From Candidatus Delongbacteria bacterium (lineage in GTDB: Bacteria; JAGOEH01): a stretch of 32,628 nucleotides of DNA. The notes beneath the pieces were generated by a model that ran no database searches, was not told the origin of the DNA, and was given only the letters and a program-made list of their open reading frames with translations. The stretch's first letter is position 1. The number at the start of each line of letters is the position of its first letter. The stretch spans positions 1-32,628 of the forward strand of contig JAGOEH010000012.1 of assembly GCA_017997825.1 (NCBI GenBank), in the 5' to 3' direction. Below are positions 8,748 through 17,816 of this stretch, one piece after another. The position numbers and the translations under genes are program-made.

Positions 8748-9964
8748 TTTTTTCGTCTCCAAGGCCACAGAAAGTTAAAATCATGACGCAATAAAGTTGT
8801 AATATCATGTAATTGGTTATAGACATTAGGATCATGAGCAATCAGCCATTTTCTATACTCGATCCATGCAATATGGAATAAAGAGAACAGCAAAGAAAAT
8901 AAAAAAGCAATAATGACAATGATCATCCGTTTGGGACGGCTCTTGTAGTCGGGAACGAAAGGAGGATCCAACACCTGAATGGAAGGGGTGTTTCGAACCT
9001 CATTGATGCGCTCTTGTTCATATTGAGAAGTCAGCAATTCAAATAAAACTTCCTGAATCTTTAAATCGCGATAGAGTCTCATATATTCCAATGATAAATC
9101 CGGCAATTGGTTAAACGACGGCAGAAATCGACTTTCAGCTAATGCAGAATCGTTGCTCGAGTAAAGCTGATTCAGGAGGTTCTGGGTTTCTTTTAGTTTA
9201 AGATTCAGTTCAAACTGACGGCTATTACGGCCTGAAAACTGGGAATTAAGAGCTGTCAACTCTGTTTTATAAAGAGTAATATTGGAAATCAACCCGGCTG
9301 CTGTAGAAATCAGGGCTTGAGTTTGAGTCGGTATTTCAATCAGGTTATGATTCTTTTGAAATTCATTCAAACGCTGTTCGGCCAAGGTCAGCTCTTTTTT
9401 GGTATCATTCAGTCTTTTTTCCACAAAGATCCTGCGATTGGAGGCCATAGTGAGAGTCCGCTGCTGATTCAAGGTATCCAGATACTGTAATACTTCACTG
9501 ATAATGCGGTAGGCTCCTTCAGGATCTTCTTTTTTCTCAAAAGAGATTTTAATGGCGCCTTCACGGCCGACCTCCACAAAAAATCCGGCTTTAAAAGCCA
9601 AAATCGTGGGATTCATTTTTTCAGTCCGATAATAGTTCATTAAATCACAGCGATTTATAATATGGATAGCCATGGCGTTACTTTTCAACATAGTTACCCA
9701 GACATCGGAAGGTGAAGCCAAAACCGGGAGTTCAAACCCCCCGGACTGCATAAGATTTCCGGCTAATGCACCTAATCCGCCGACCGGCAAGCTGATTCCG
9801 TTTTCACGGATCGGAGGATAGATAACGGCTTCCGACTTGTAGTATTTTGGCAAAATAAAGGATACAGCCAATGTGACCAGCGTAGTCACGGAAACGATTA
9901 TCATGATCCTTTTACGGTAAGCTACCAGCATTTTAAGATAATTGAGAAAGTTATTCATTTCCAT
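8744..9964 (-). CDS. Wzz-like polysaccharide chain-length determinant / co-polymerase
   Basis: A 406-residue inner-membrane protein with the Wzz topology: a first membrane helix at about 19-38, a long periplasmic coiled-coil region (about 170-330, rich in Gln, Leu, Asn and Glu) and a second membrane helix near 345-370, preceded by the proline-rich DPPFVPDYKSRPKR segment. It controls polymer length and, with the Wza-like exporter encoded immediately downstream, forms the trans-envelope export machine. There is no Walker-box tyrosine kinase domain on the C-terminus. The ATG at 9964 lies only 7 nt after a strong -10 box and has no Shine-Dalgarno sequence, which suggests a leaderless message. An in-frame ATG two codons later changes little. 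Confidence 0.88.
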   Translation of the reverse strand: MEMNNFLNYLKMLVAYRKRIMIIVSVTTLVTLAVSFILPKYYKSEAVIYPPIRENGISLPVGGLGALAGNLMQSGGFELPVLASPSDVWVTMLKSNAMAIHIINRCDLMNYYRTEKMNPTILAFKAGFFVEVGREGAIKISFEKKEDPEGAYRIISEVLQYLDTLNQQRTLTMASNRRIFVEKRLNDTKKELTLAEQRLNEFQKNHNLIEIPTQTQALISTAAGLISNITLYKTELTALNSQFSGRNSRQFELNLKLKETQNLLNQLYSSNDSALAESRFLPSFNQLPDLSLEYMRLYRDLKIQEVLFELLTSQYEQERINEVRNTPSIQVLDPPFVPDYKSRPKRMIIVIIAFLFSLLFSLFHIAWIEYRKWLIAHDPNVYNQLHDITTLLRHDFNFLWPWRRKK

Positions 9965-9971
9965 AAGGCCG

Positions 9972-10000
9972 ATAATACAATATCATTTGCTAAAAGTCAA
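9972..10000 (-). promoter_or_regulatory. Sigma-70-like promoter for the wzz/wza-like operon
   Basis: Minus strand: TTGACT (10000-9995), 17-base spacer, TATTAT (9977-9972). Transcription would begin about 7 nt on, at or next to the ATG at 9964. It is divergent from the promoter at 10034-10062. Confidence 0.7.
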
Positions 10001-10033
10001 GTGTGAAATACCTCCATCCCTAATAAAACTCTC

Positions 10034-10062
10034 TTGACAAACCTCATTGTATTTTTTACAAT
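10034..10062 (+). promoter_or_regulatory. Sigma-70-like promoter for the polymerase/flippase operon
   Basis: TTGACA (10034-10039), 17-base spacer, TACAAT (10057-10062). The predicted start is near 10069, five bases before a short leader reading frame (10074-10169) and about 87 nt before the polymerase start. Confidence 0.7.
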
Positions 10063-10073
10063 TTACCCGTAAG

Positions 10074-10169
10074 ATGAAAAATAAATCGATCGGCTGGTTC
10101 GAAGCCATTAGTTTTTTTCAATTCTATCCATTGATTATCAAGGACTCAATACCCAGTGAACACTATTAG
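10074..10169 (+). CDS. Possible 31-residue leader peptide overlapping the polymerase start
   Basis: An ATG at 10074 opens 31 codons (start MKNKSIGWFEAISFF) and stops at TAG 10167-10169, overlapping the first 14 bases of the polymerase frame. The predicted transcription start is about 5 nt upstream, so it would be translated almost leaderless. The polymerase itself starts at GTG without a ribosome site, so termination of this peptide could feed ribosomes to it. No homologue is recognised and the frame could be chance. Confidence 0.3.
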   Translation: MKNKSIGWFEAISFFQFYPLIIKDSIPSEHY

Positions 10170-11583
10170 GGATTTACACTTTTCATGCAGAACTGTTTTT
10201 TTAGTAACATTATTCAGTTGTGTTATCTCTGTTTTTTTATCATGGATTTATTCAATCCATGGACTTTATTATATAATATTGATCGCAACGATTCCACCGA
10301 TCATTATCGGGTTCTTTCTATCAGTAAAGGATCCTTTTTATACCTTACTGTTATTGATTATCTCAACTTCTGCCAATATTTACGGCCGGTTGATCGAAGG
10401 AAGTGTATATTCATTGACAGTTTTTCATCTCAGCACCATTTTTTTTATTATCTCATTTGCCATCAATCAGCTCACTACCAAAAAAATGTCAATCAAATTC
10501 CCACCCGTCGTGGTTCCGATTTTATTACTATATTTATTAATGTTTATATCGATCAGTTATTCACCGAATCATCAGATGGCCTTGATTAATTTTTCACGCA
10601 TGTTTCTGCTTTTTCTGCTGTCCATTTTAATATACAATATCGATATTTCAAGAAAGAAACTGTATATCATTTTTATTGTACTATTCATAAACATACTAGC
10701 TATATCGCTTTACAATCTGTATGAATTTTCCCAAATCCCGGTAAAGCAATTCCTACTTGAGCAGCTTAATCCAACTCACAGCATTACACGCACGGGTGCA
10801 AATTTCGACAACATCAATAATTTTGCGATCCTAATCGCCACAATAATTGTAAGCGTCTTTTCGATTGTATTCATATCACGGATCCCGTGGATTTACAAAA
10901 TAGGCCTCATTATATTGACCATTCCCATCTGGATATCGATCGTCACCACTTTCACCCGAAGTGTGCCAATGATCATCGGCATTTCGCTGGTCGTCATCTA
11001 TTTTTTCTCTCCCTATCGGCGGTTTTTTCATATTCTGATAATTATAAGTGTGATACTATTAACCATACTTTATTTCAATCTTGGATTTGTAAAGGTTTAT
11101 CTGGACCGAATTGTTTCAATGGTCTTAGGCAATTATGATGACTCGATATCTACCCGAGGACACTTGTTCTGGCAGGGATTTCAGATTGGACTGGATCATT
11201 TCTTTTTTGGCATCGGGTTGGAGGGTTTTCCGGTTCATTATGTCCATCAGATTCCATTTACTCAGTTAAGCTGGGAAATCATCGCCAGTCACAATGTTTT
11301 GATAACATTATTTGCCGAATTGGGATTTATGGGTCCTCTTTTATACCTTTCGATATTCTACTATTATTTTAAACTGCACGGGAAAGAAATAAGGTCGATG
11401 ACGCCTTCATTATTCAAAGCCCTCTATTTCAGTAGTGTATTGATTGTCTTGATGTATTTTCAGTTCTTTCTATTCAACACCCCCTATTTCGATGAGAATA
11501 ACTTTTGGATATTCTGGGGCGTTTCATTCCTTTTCTGGAAAACAATCCAGTCAGAAAAAATTCCACCTATTACACTATGCTGA
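10156..11583 (+). CDS. O-antigen polymerase/ligase (Wzy/WaaL) family membrane protein
   Basis: A 475-residue protein with about 11-12 hydrophobic helices spread along its length. The C-terminal half has the Wzy_C/O-antigen ligase features: TFTRSVP before a membrane helix, STRGHLFWQG, a periplasmic loop with GIGLEGFPVHY, then SHNVLITLFAELGFMGPL. Such enzymes join lipid-linked repeat units, or transfer the finished glycan, at the periplasmic face of the inner membrane. The neighbours (Wzz/Wza-like genes divergent, flippase 3 nt downstream) favour the polymerase role. The start is uncertain: GTG at 10156 has no ribosome site. The coding sequence is strikingly AT-rich compared with the sugar and efflux genes, as is common for transferred polysaccharide polymerase genes. 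Confidence 0.85.
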   Translation: MNTIRDLHFSCRTVFLVTLFSCVISVFLSWIYSIHGLYYIILIATIPPIIIGFFLSVKDPFYTLLLLIISTSANIYGRLIEGSVYSLTVFHLSTIFFIISFAINQLTTKKMSIKFPPVVVPILLLYLLMFISISYSPNHQMALINFSRMFLLFLLSILIYNIDISRKKLYIIFIVLFINILAISLYNLYEFSQIPVKQFLLEQLNPTHSITRTGANFDNINNFAILIATIIVSVFSIVFISRIPWIYKIGLIILTIPIWISIVTTFTRSVPMIIGISLVVIYFFSPYRRFFHILIIISVILLTILYFNLGFVKVYLDRIVSMVLGNYDDSISTRGHLFWQGFQIGLDHFFFGIGLEGFPVHYVHQIPFTQLSWEIIASHNVLITLFAELGFMGPLLYLSIFYYYFKLHGKEIRSMTPSLFKALYFSSVLIVLMYFQFFLFNTPYFDENNFWIFWGVSFLFWKTIQSEKIPPITLC

Positions 11584-11586
11584 TCC

Positions 11587-12894
11587 ATGTTTAAATCCAT
11601 ACTCAATACTTTAGGTACGCGGTTTATATCCGCCTTAACCTCATTCATTCTTCTCATCACCAGCGCCAACTACCTGGGCGCCGCCGGCAATGGAGTCATT
11701 GGAACGTTGCTGACATGCATCGGACTGCTGATGATGATCAACGGGATTGCAGGAGGATCTGCCTTGGTTTACTTAATGCCCCAGAATCCAAGCCGTCATT
11801 TTTTTATCCACACCCTGATCATTGCCGCTACCTGGAGCGTAATAACCTGCAGTATTAGTTGTTTGGTTTTGGGCTATTTTAACTACATTCCTCATCATCT
11901 CATCATCCATGGAATGTTGATCGGATTACTAGCCTGTAATTCTCTATTTCATGCCTTAATCCTATTGGCCAACGAAAAAGTATCCGAACATAATATGACA
12001 ACGCTCCTTCAAGTTGTTGTCAATACTTTTTTATTTATCTTAATAACCTTTATAACATCACAAGCGTCTGTAAAAACCTATTTAATTACATTGTATTGCG
12101 GTTATGGTATCAGTTATCTATATTCCTGCTGGAGAATTCTTGCTCTCTATCGATCTTTAGCACCTATCCCAGACCAATCAGATTTCATTATCAACGCAAA
12201 GCGGATCATATATTACGGTTTCATTAGCCAAATTAGCAATCTTATTCAATTTTTAAATTACCGGTTAAGTATTTTTGTTTTAAATCGGTATGTTGGTGAA
12301 GCAGAGATTGGCGTTTTCTATTATGGAATCAGGCTATCGGAAGCCATCTGGATGATATCGAGCAGTATTTCATTAGTACTCTACACTCGCATCGCAAATA
12401 CAATCAATCAGGATTATAAGGAACAGATCACTTTAAATCTTACTAAAATCAGTTTTATTGCCACATTTTTATCCGCTATGCTACTAATCATTATACCTCT
12501 GGAGTGGTTTACATTTATACTCAGCCGGGATTTTTATCAAGTTCATCAGATTATATTAGTATTATCGCCAGGAATTGTTTTTTTTAGTATCAGTACAACC
12601 TTAAGCCACTATTTCGCAGGTCAAGGGAAGTATCAAATCAATACCTACGCTAATTTATCCGGACTAATCATAACCTTAACCGGAAATGCTTTCTTGGTGC
12701 CAAAAATGGGTATCATCGGGGCAGGAATTGTATCATCCGTTTCGTACATAACCAATACAATACTGCTGATTTTCATTTGGACTAAACTAACCCATCGACC
12801 AGTGAGTAATTTCCTTGTCCATCCACACGAGATAGCACAATTATATCAACAAATTATTAAGAATAAAACTAAGAATCTACCGCCAAGCCACTGA
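11587..12894 (+). CDS. Wzx-like polysaccharide flippase (MOP/MVF superfamily)
   Basis: A 435-residue integral membrane protein with about 12 hydrophobic helices. The N-terminus (TRFISALTSFILLITSANYLGAAG) is the usual start of Wzx/RfbX flippases, where the first helix is followed by LGAAGNGVIG. The second half has the mirrored helix pattern, with LSHYFAGQGKYQINTYANLSG, a common MOP-family segment. It would move undecaprenyl-linked oligosaccharide across the inner membrane for the adjacent polymerase. It begins 3 nt after the polymerase stop, so the two form one operon. Like the polymerase it is AT-rich. No recognisable terminator follows. Confidence 0.9.
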   Translation: MFKSILNTLGTRFISALTSFILLITSANYLGAAGNGVIGTLLTCIGLLMMINGIAGGSALVYLMPQNPSRHFFIHTLIIAATWSVITCSISCLVLGYFNYIPHHLIIHGMLIGLLACNSLFHALILLANEKVSEHNMTTLLQVVVNTFLFILITFITSQASVKTYLITLYCGYGISYLYSCWRILALYRSLAPIPDQSDFIINAKRIIYYGFISQISNLIQFLNYRLSIFVLNRYVGEAEIGVFYYGIRLSEAIWMISSSISLVLYTRIANTINQDYKEQITLNLTKISFIATFLSAMLLIIIPLEWFTFILSRDFYQVHQIILVLSPGIVFFSISTTLSHYFAGQGKYQINTYANLSGLIITLTGNAFLVPKMGIIGAGIVSSVSYITNTILLIFIWTKLTHRPVSNFLVHPHEIAQLYQQIIKNKTKNLPPSH

Positions 12895-13362
12895 TTCCAA
12901 CTATAAATTAAAGGTTATTATCTTCTTTTATCCTAATCTGTTCGATTAATTTTTCATATTCAGTGATTGCTTTATTTTTTAAATCAAGCCCCTTAATCAA
13001 AGCAATAGCATCATCCGCATAGAAATGCCTACATGGCTTTTTAATCACTAATCTTATCTAAAATGGTCCTCATTAGAACCCTGATCAAGGTTAATTTTTT
13101 TTACTGGGCTTGATTAATAAGTCAAAATTATTTACCCACTCCCTCTCTTGGAATTCAAATTATCATTAAAAACCTCAATTCCCACAAAATTCTTTAGGTT
13201 GGCATTATAACTGCCATTAATTTGACCGATCACTCCGTTCACGTTCACGGATACGATCATGGATTATTGTCATGATAGTGGCATAAGCATCGACATGGTG
13301 GCTTAACCGAATAATGGATTAACTGCACTCAAGACTGGAAATAAAAATTAAGGAGAATAACT
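12895..13362. other. AT-rich gene-poor stretch with short minus-strand frames, probably gene relics
   Basis: No convincing gene is present in these 468 bases. On the minus strand a 46-codon frame (GTG near 13046 to TAA near 12909) encodes KPCRHFYADDAIALIKG followed by a charged helical tail. A second stretch (about 13314-13219) encodes LSHHVDAYATIMTII followed by an Arg/Glu-rich end. Both are cut off upstream by stops and have no ribosome site, so they look like decayed fragments or chance frames. The downstream gene's ribosome site (AAGGAG) lies at the right end. No clear promoter was seen. Confidence 0.4.
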
Positions 13363-15009
13363 ATGAATCCTAAATATTCGAAACACTTTATTTTGATTAT
13401 AACCTCCCTACTGACAGTCTGCTATTCCCTTCTTACTCACTATGATAAACCGCTATGGGCTGATACCGGAGCAGATAAATTTAAGGTTTTACATTCACAC
13501 TCCAGCTTTTTGTATGGAGGGTGCATGAGCAGTTATCTTGGCAAAACTAAAGTAATGGCTTATACTGACCCCAGACACAATTTTTGTTGGCGGTTAGATA
13601 TCCACAAAGTCGGATATGATGACAAAACTCAAATCCATCAGTTCATCGACCATACTCAAGATGCAATTAGTCTTTTACCAAGCACTATGTCCATCGATAT
13701 TCAAAACAACATTATCATTGCCGGTGAAAAGATAAAGGTTCCCGATAGAGGAATTTTTATAATCAAACTGGATTCCAATCTGAATATTCTATGGTCGTCA
13801 TTCTACAATAAAATTCCTAACTCTTACCACGATAAGGCTAAAAGCATTATCACCGATCCAAAGGGTAACATTTATATCTTAGGAATTGAGGATTATTCAG
13901 TTACACTTGTAAAATATGATGCCGATGGTACCTTGATTTGGGATCAGTCAATTGGAGTATCCGAGATAGAGGATATAGTTAAAGTAGCTTCACTTAAATT
14001 TGATCCGACGGGGAATATCCTGGTGTGTTGTCATCGCTACATGAAAAAAATCAGCCCGGAAGGAGTAATTTTGTGGGGATGCTTATCCCCAGACCAATCC
14101 CTTTTCATTGATTGTCAAATCTATCAAAATTCCATTTATCTGTTGGATAGTCAGGCCTGTATTTATTGTCTCGATCTGTATGGTACAATTCGATGGTCGA
14201 GAACTCCCAAAACATCCTCAATTTCCCCCTGCGGCATCAGGATTAATCATGATGGAAATATCGTCATGGGCGGCACGGTCAATACTACCGATATTACAAC
14301 AACTGGAACAAAAATAAAGCAGTTCTATGTGTGCCTATTTGAACAGAATGGATGGCTGAACTGGGAAAAAACACTCGATCTTTATTCTGATACACTATCA
14401 TCCTGGAAAGAAAATGTTGCATCAACACTCTGCGTTGGCCAAGACAACAACATCTACATAACAGGGACAACCTGTTTTGTACAAGCTATTCCCTACACAT
14501 CTCTACGAAACCCGTTTATCGTCCGGATTAATAATGAAGGAAAAGAATTATGGCGCTATAGCCCAAATCATTATACTCCATCAACCGATTTAACGACTGA
14601 AATAGATCTGGCAGAAATCTATGTTGATCAATCCATCTATATTACCATAGAATCAGATTGCCATATTCGTCACCAAGAATGGGATGAAAGAGCCTTAATC
14701 AAGATAATTCCTGAACACTATTCCAATATAGATACCGGCCAAGAACCCAATCAACTAAAACTGATCCCGTTCCCCAATCCAAGCCAGCATGAAATAATAC
14801 ATCTCAATCTGGAATCGGGAGTTCAATCCCCTGTTAAAATCAGTATCTACGATCTGCTGGGAAAACAGATTGATTCATTCGATAGCATCATGAATCCAGG
14901 TCGCCAGACGATCCAATGGAATCCGGTCCATCTGCCTTCCGGCATCTATTTTATCAAGGCAGAGGCCAATGGATGGACGGATTACAGCAAAATCACCATT
15001 CTGAAATAG
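13363..15009 (+). CDS. Secreted PQQ-like beta-propeller protein with T9SS type A sorting domain
   Basis: A 548-residue exported protein. An N-terminal signal (hydrophobic about 9-26) is followed by about seven propeller-type repeats of the form [DG]-N-I-x-I-x-G ... G-x-x-x-W, for example NIYILGIEDYSVTLVKYD, NILVCCHRYMKKISPEG and NIYITGTTCF. From about 466 the protein changes to a C-terminal domain with FPNPSQHEII, VKISIYDLLGKQID, GRQTIQWNP and LPSGIYFIKAEANG, ending in SKITILK. This is the type A sorting signal of the type IX secretion system, which carries cargo across the outer membrane and often anchors it. Function is unknown; an adhesive or sugar-binding role is possible. The ATG follows AAGGAG by 7 nt. 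It is AT-rich and ends convergent to the next gene. No T9SS machinery gene is in this window. Confidence 0.85.
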   Translation: MNPKYSKHFILIITSLLTVCYSLLTHYDKPLWADTGADKFKVLHSHSSFLYGGCMSSYLGKTKVMAYTDPRHNFCWRLDIHKVGYDDKTQIHQFIDHTQDAISLLPSTMSIDIQNNIIIAGEKIKVPDRGIFIIKLDSNLNILWSSFYNKIPNSYHDKAKSIITDPKGNIYILGIEDYSVTLVKYDADGTLIWDQSIGVSEIEDIVKVASLKFDPTGNILVCCHRYMKKISPEGVILWGCLSPDQSLFIDCQIYQNSIYLLDSQACIYCLDLYGTIRWSRTPKTSSISPCGIRINHDGNIVMGGTVNTTDITTTGTKIKQFYVCLFEQNGWLNWEKTLDLYSDTLSSWKENVASTLCVGQDNNIYITGTTCFVQAIPYTSLRNPFIVRINNEGKELWRYSPNHYTPSTDLTTEIDLAEIYVDQSIYITIESDCHIRHQEWDERALIKIIPEHYSNIDTGQEPNQLKLIPFPNPSQHEIIHLNLESGVQSPVKISIYDLLGKQIDSFDSIMNPGRQTIQWNPVHLPSGIYFIKAEANGWTDYSKITILK

Positions 15010-15150
15010 AAATCGAGCTTCTCGTCAGATACTGCCGTTTATCCATCTGTCGCCACCGATTAAATGAATCAGTAATTTTACTCAATAACAGATAGCGGCC
15101 CGTCAAAACAATCTGAATCAACCTGTCTTGATTGCTTTTCGATATCTAAC

Positions 15151-16500
15151 TCAAAAATTATAAAAATAATAGCGATAGATCAGCTCATACTGGATGGAAT
15201 TTGTTGATCTGTTACCGTTGAGATAATCCTCCTGATTATGACTGAAACTCACAGTGGCTGTAATCACCATACGATCCTCTATAAAATAGTCCAGCGTTGA
15301 ACTTGGGGCGATACCCAGGTAAGTTTCCGTATAGTCACCATCTTCCGGCGTATTATACTTAACCTTATCAAAATTGAAGGATAATTGATTGCTCCAGACA
15401 ATTCGATCACTGACGATCCACAGGTACTCCCCGCTCAAATTGGCATACATCAAGTATTTGGTATCCTGCACATCATCACGGTAGGTTTTGCTGAAAAACT
15501 CATAGTTGCCATTCAGAGTGAACGAGAGCTGATGATCCAGATCCAGATTCCTGCTCCATTTCCCAAGCAGATAGATTCCAGCATACCGATTGTTGTAGTT
15601 ATCCGACTGTTTGTTTTGGCGGTAGTATGGTCCGGTTTCAATTTTCCATCCCTCATATCGGTTGGTCAGCGGTTCCTCCAAAACATCAGCCAGAAAAAAA
15701 TAATCAAACGGTTTCAATTGAGGAACAGAAGGGATCCCTTGAAACAGATCATCCCAAAAATACTTGTTTCCCCGAAAATAGATATTCTGATACCCTGAGT
15801 GTTTAGCGAACTGTTCGGCGATATGCTGAATGGCTTCTGAACTGAAGGAATAATCATACCCCAGATCCCGAACCCGCTCGGCAAACCGCATGGCTCTCAG
15901 AATCGGGGTAACATTGCGCAGTTTGCCGATCCCATACCCGATTTCAAACCAGTTCCCCACACCATAACCAAAATCTTTGTTGACCGTAGTTCCTGATTTC
16001 TGCTCTTCCTGGTCATAATAACTGCTGGAGTTATACAAACTGAGATTCAGATAGTGTTTGTCGCTAATATATCGGGCATACTCCACCTGGGCTCTGATCC
16101 CATAATACTGATCTACATTTTTTTCATCCTTGGTCTGAAGCGAATTCATCTTATCTTTCAGTTTCGAATAATTGAGAGATGTCTGAAGTCTAAGTCCAAC
16201 GGACAATACTCGGTCGTCACTCTCCCTATAAACTGTATAATCCGGTGCCAAGGATAAACCCTGGCTGAAAATAGTATTATCGGATTCCATATCGGATTCA
16301 TCGTTCTGGTTATTCTTGTCCTGGTAACCCCCGTTGCCGTTCATTGAAAGCATCCATGAAGAATATCCCCAATCCGGGAGACGATACTGCAAAAGATCAT
16401 TCAGTTTCTTGTTATTAGAAAACCCGATACTGGTGATCTGATCGGCTACAGATACGGTGATCAGGCAAAATACAACCATGATAATCCATGCAATTCGCAT
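15151..16500 (-). CDS. Putative outer-membrane beta-barrel protein, unknown function
   Basis: A 449-residue exported protein with a signal peptide (residues 1-19, ending SVADQ). After an Asn/Asp-rich N-terminal region (about 55-75) it consists of repeated amphipathic segments with alternating Tyr, Leu and Phe, such as YLNLSLYNSSSYYD, HQLSFTLNGNYEF and DRMVITATVSFSH. It ends RYYFYNF, and a terminal aromatic residue is the usual outer-membrane barrel signature. I do not recognise the family; it could be a porin-like or a structural barrel protein. The ATG at 16500 has a strong GAGGAGA ribosome site. It is transcribed towards the T9SS cargo gene and stands apart from the racemase gene upstream, with a 175-nt space that contains a short CACCGG-8-CCGGTG hairpin. 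Confidence 0.7.
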   Translation of the reverse strand: MRIAWIIMVVFCLITVSVADQITSIGFSNNKKLNDLLQYRLPDWGYSSWMLSMNGNGGYQDKNNQNDESDMESDNTIFSQGLSLAPDYTVYRESDDRVLSVGLRLQTSLNYSKLKDKMNSLQTKDEKNVDQYYGIRAQVEYARYISDKHYLNLSLYNSSSYYDQEEQKSGTTVNKDFGYGVGNWFEIGYGIGKLRNVTPILRAMRFAERVRDLGYDYSFSSEAIQHIAEQFAKHSGYQNIYFRGNKYFWDDLFQGIPSVPQLKPFDYFFLADVLEEPLTNRYEGWKIETGPYYRQNKQSDNYNNRYAGIYLLGKWSRNLDLDHQLSFTLNGNYEFFSKTYRDDVQDTKYLMYANLSGEYLWIVSDRIVWSNQLSFNFDKVKYNTPEDGDYTETYLGIAPSSTLDYFIEDRMVITATVSFSHNQEDYLNGNRSTNSIQYELIYRYYFYNF

Positions 16501-16651
16501 TTTTCTCTCCTCGTTTTGGCTACAGCCGGTTAAACCTTATGAATTCATTATCAGGAGCAGATCGACAGGAGAGAATGATTCCAGCCTGTCTCATTTTCAA
16601 CAATATCCTTTCAAGGCTGTTGATTTTTTAGTGATCGGTTCAGAATCGATA

Positions 16652-16671
16652 CCACCGGAATGATCACCGGT
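16652..16671 (-). other. Short inverted repeat downstream of the racemase gene
   Basis: On the minus strand CACCGG and CCGGTG flank an 8-base loop just after the racemase stop. There is no run of T after it, so it is a weak terminator at best; it might protect the 3' end of the transcript. Confidence 0.35.
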
Positions 16672-16675
16672 GCGA

Positions 16676-17806
16676 TTATCTATCGTCATCAGACGAAACA
16701 TAATGTTTAGCGACATAGGGAGAGGTAGCCAAAGCCAGTAAGGCGCCATAATTGGGAATGAACAAGATCCGGTCACCGACCCGGAGCGGGGTCCGGCTGT
16801 CGCTGACATCGACCAACAGATGATCGGAGCTGGCACCCAGAATAATATGACCGGGATCGAGCGGAGTCAGGCCATCAAAAACCACATCCTGGCGGCCCAG
16901 AGCCAGAATGGCCCGCTGACGGATCCCACGATCGATATAACGGGCTTGCTCCCCGAACGCATTTTGTCCGGTAACTCCCCGCGGCATGGAGGGTTTGGTC
17001 TGCAGCTCGATGATTTCGGCCCGGCAAATCATGGCATCCTGCCGGGTTCCGGGCAGATCGCTCCGGTCGATCACGTTTTTCCCCAGCAGAATACTCTCTC
17101 CTAATCGGAATGAATTGATTCCCTTTGGCATACTACCGTCAAGCAGCATCGGAACCGCACTCGAATTTCCCCCGGAAATCATCTCCAGAGGATAATCGCA
17201 GACCTGTTCAATCTGAAACGCTAACTTCAGTAACCGTTCCATTATAGCCCGATCGGGAATCACTCCCCCATAGCAGGCCAGATTGGTTCCAATACCAATT
17301 AGTTTTATATTGGGTAGAGTGAGGGTATTTCGAACCAAGCTGATCAGATTGCTGGGATTCCCAGTATCGATCCAGATCCCTTCCCTCAGATCCCCCAGAT
17401 CCACCATCAGAACGATCTGATGAATCCGCCTCAACTCACCGGCGGCTTGGGACAAAAGCTGCAGAGTTTTCCATTCCGAGTTCAGACTGATATCGGCGGT
17501 TTCCACCACCTGCCGGACCTGGGAAGGAGCCGGGATCCTCAGCAACATAAGTGGTAAAGCCTGAAATTCAGGCCAATCCGTCATCGCCACTCGGATTTTT
17601 CGTAGGTTTTCAAAGCGGGAATCCGCCAAACCGCAGCATCCACCCTCCAGCATAACCCGGGCAACCTCAGGACTGCCGGATAAAGCCTTGGTCACTCCGA
17701 ACACGCCGGCCCCGACCCGTTCCCTGGCCAGACCGGTCAAGTATCGCGTGTTTTGCCGGATTTTATCCAGATCCACCGTCAAACTCGGCGTATAATCGCT
17801 CATCAT
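16676..17806 (-). CDS. Ornithine/alanine racemase-family PLP enzyme
   Basis: A 376-residue PLP enzyme of the alanine racemase barrel family, closest in pattern to ornithine racemases. The start is SLTVDLDKIRQNTRYL, the cofactor lysine lies in GVTKALSG, and GLADSRFENLRK, MVDLGDLREGIW, GTNLACYGG, ISGGNSSAVPML and FRLGESILLG follow in the order expected for Orr-type enzymes. It probably interconverts L and D forms of an amino acid such as ornithine, lysine or alanine, for catabolism or for D-amino acids in the wall. The start at ATG 17806 has GAGGGAG 5 nt upstream, and the next codon is also ATG. A 33-codon membrane-peptide gene stops 10 nt before this start, so the two are probably co-translated. 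Confidence 0.88.
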   Translation of the reverse strand: MMSDYTPSLTVDLDKIRQNTRYLTGLARERVGAGVFGVTKALSGSPEVARVMLEGGCCGLADSRFENLRKIRVAMTDWPEFQALPLMLLRIPAPSQVRQVVETADISLNSEWKTLQLLSQAAGELRRIHQIVLMVDLGDLREGIWIDTGNPSNLISLVRNTLTLPNIKLIGIGTNLACYGGVIPDRAIMERLLKLAFQIEQVCDYPLEMISGGNSSAVPMLLDGSMPKGINSFRLGESILLGKNVIDRSDLPGTRQDAMICRAEIIELQTKPSMPRGVTGQNAFGEQARYIDRGIRQRAILALGRQDVVFDGLTPLDPGHIILGASSDHLLVDVSDSRTPLRVGDRILFIPNYGALLALATSPYVAKHYVSSDDDR

Positions 17807-17816
17807 GCTGACTCCC

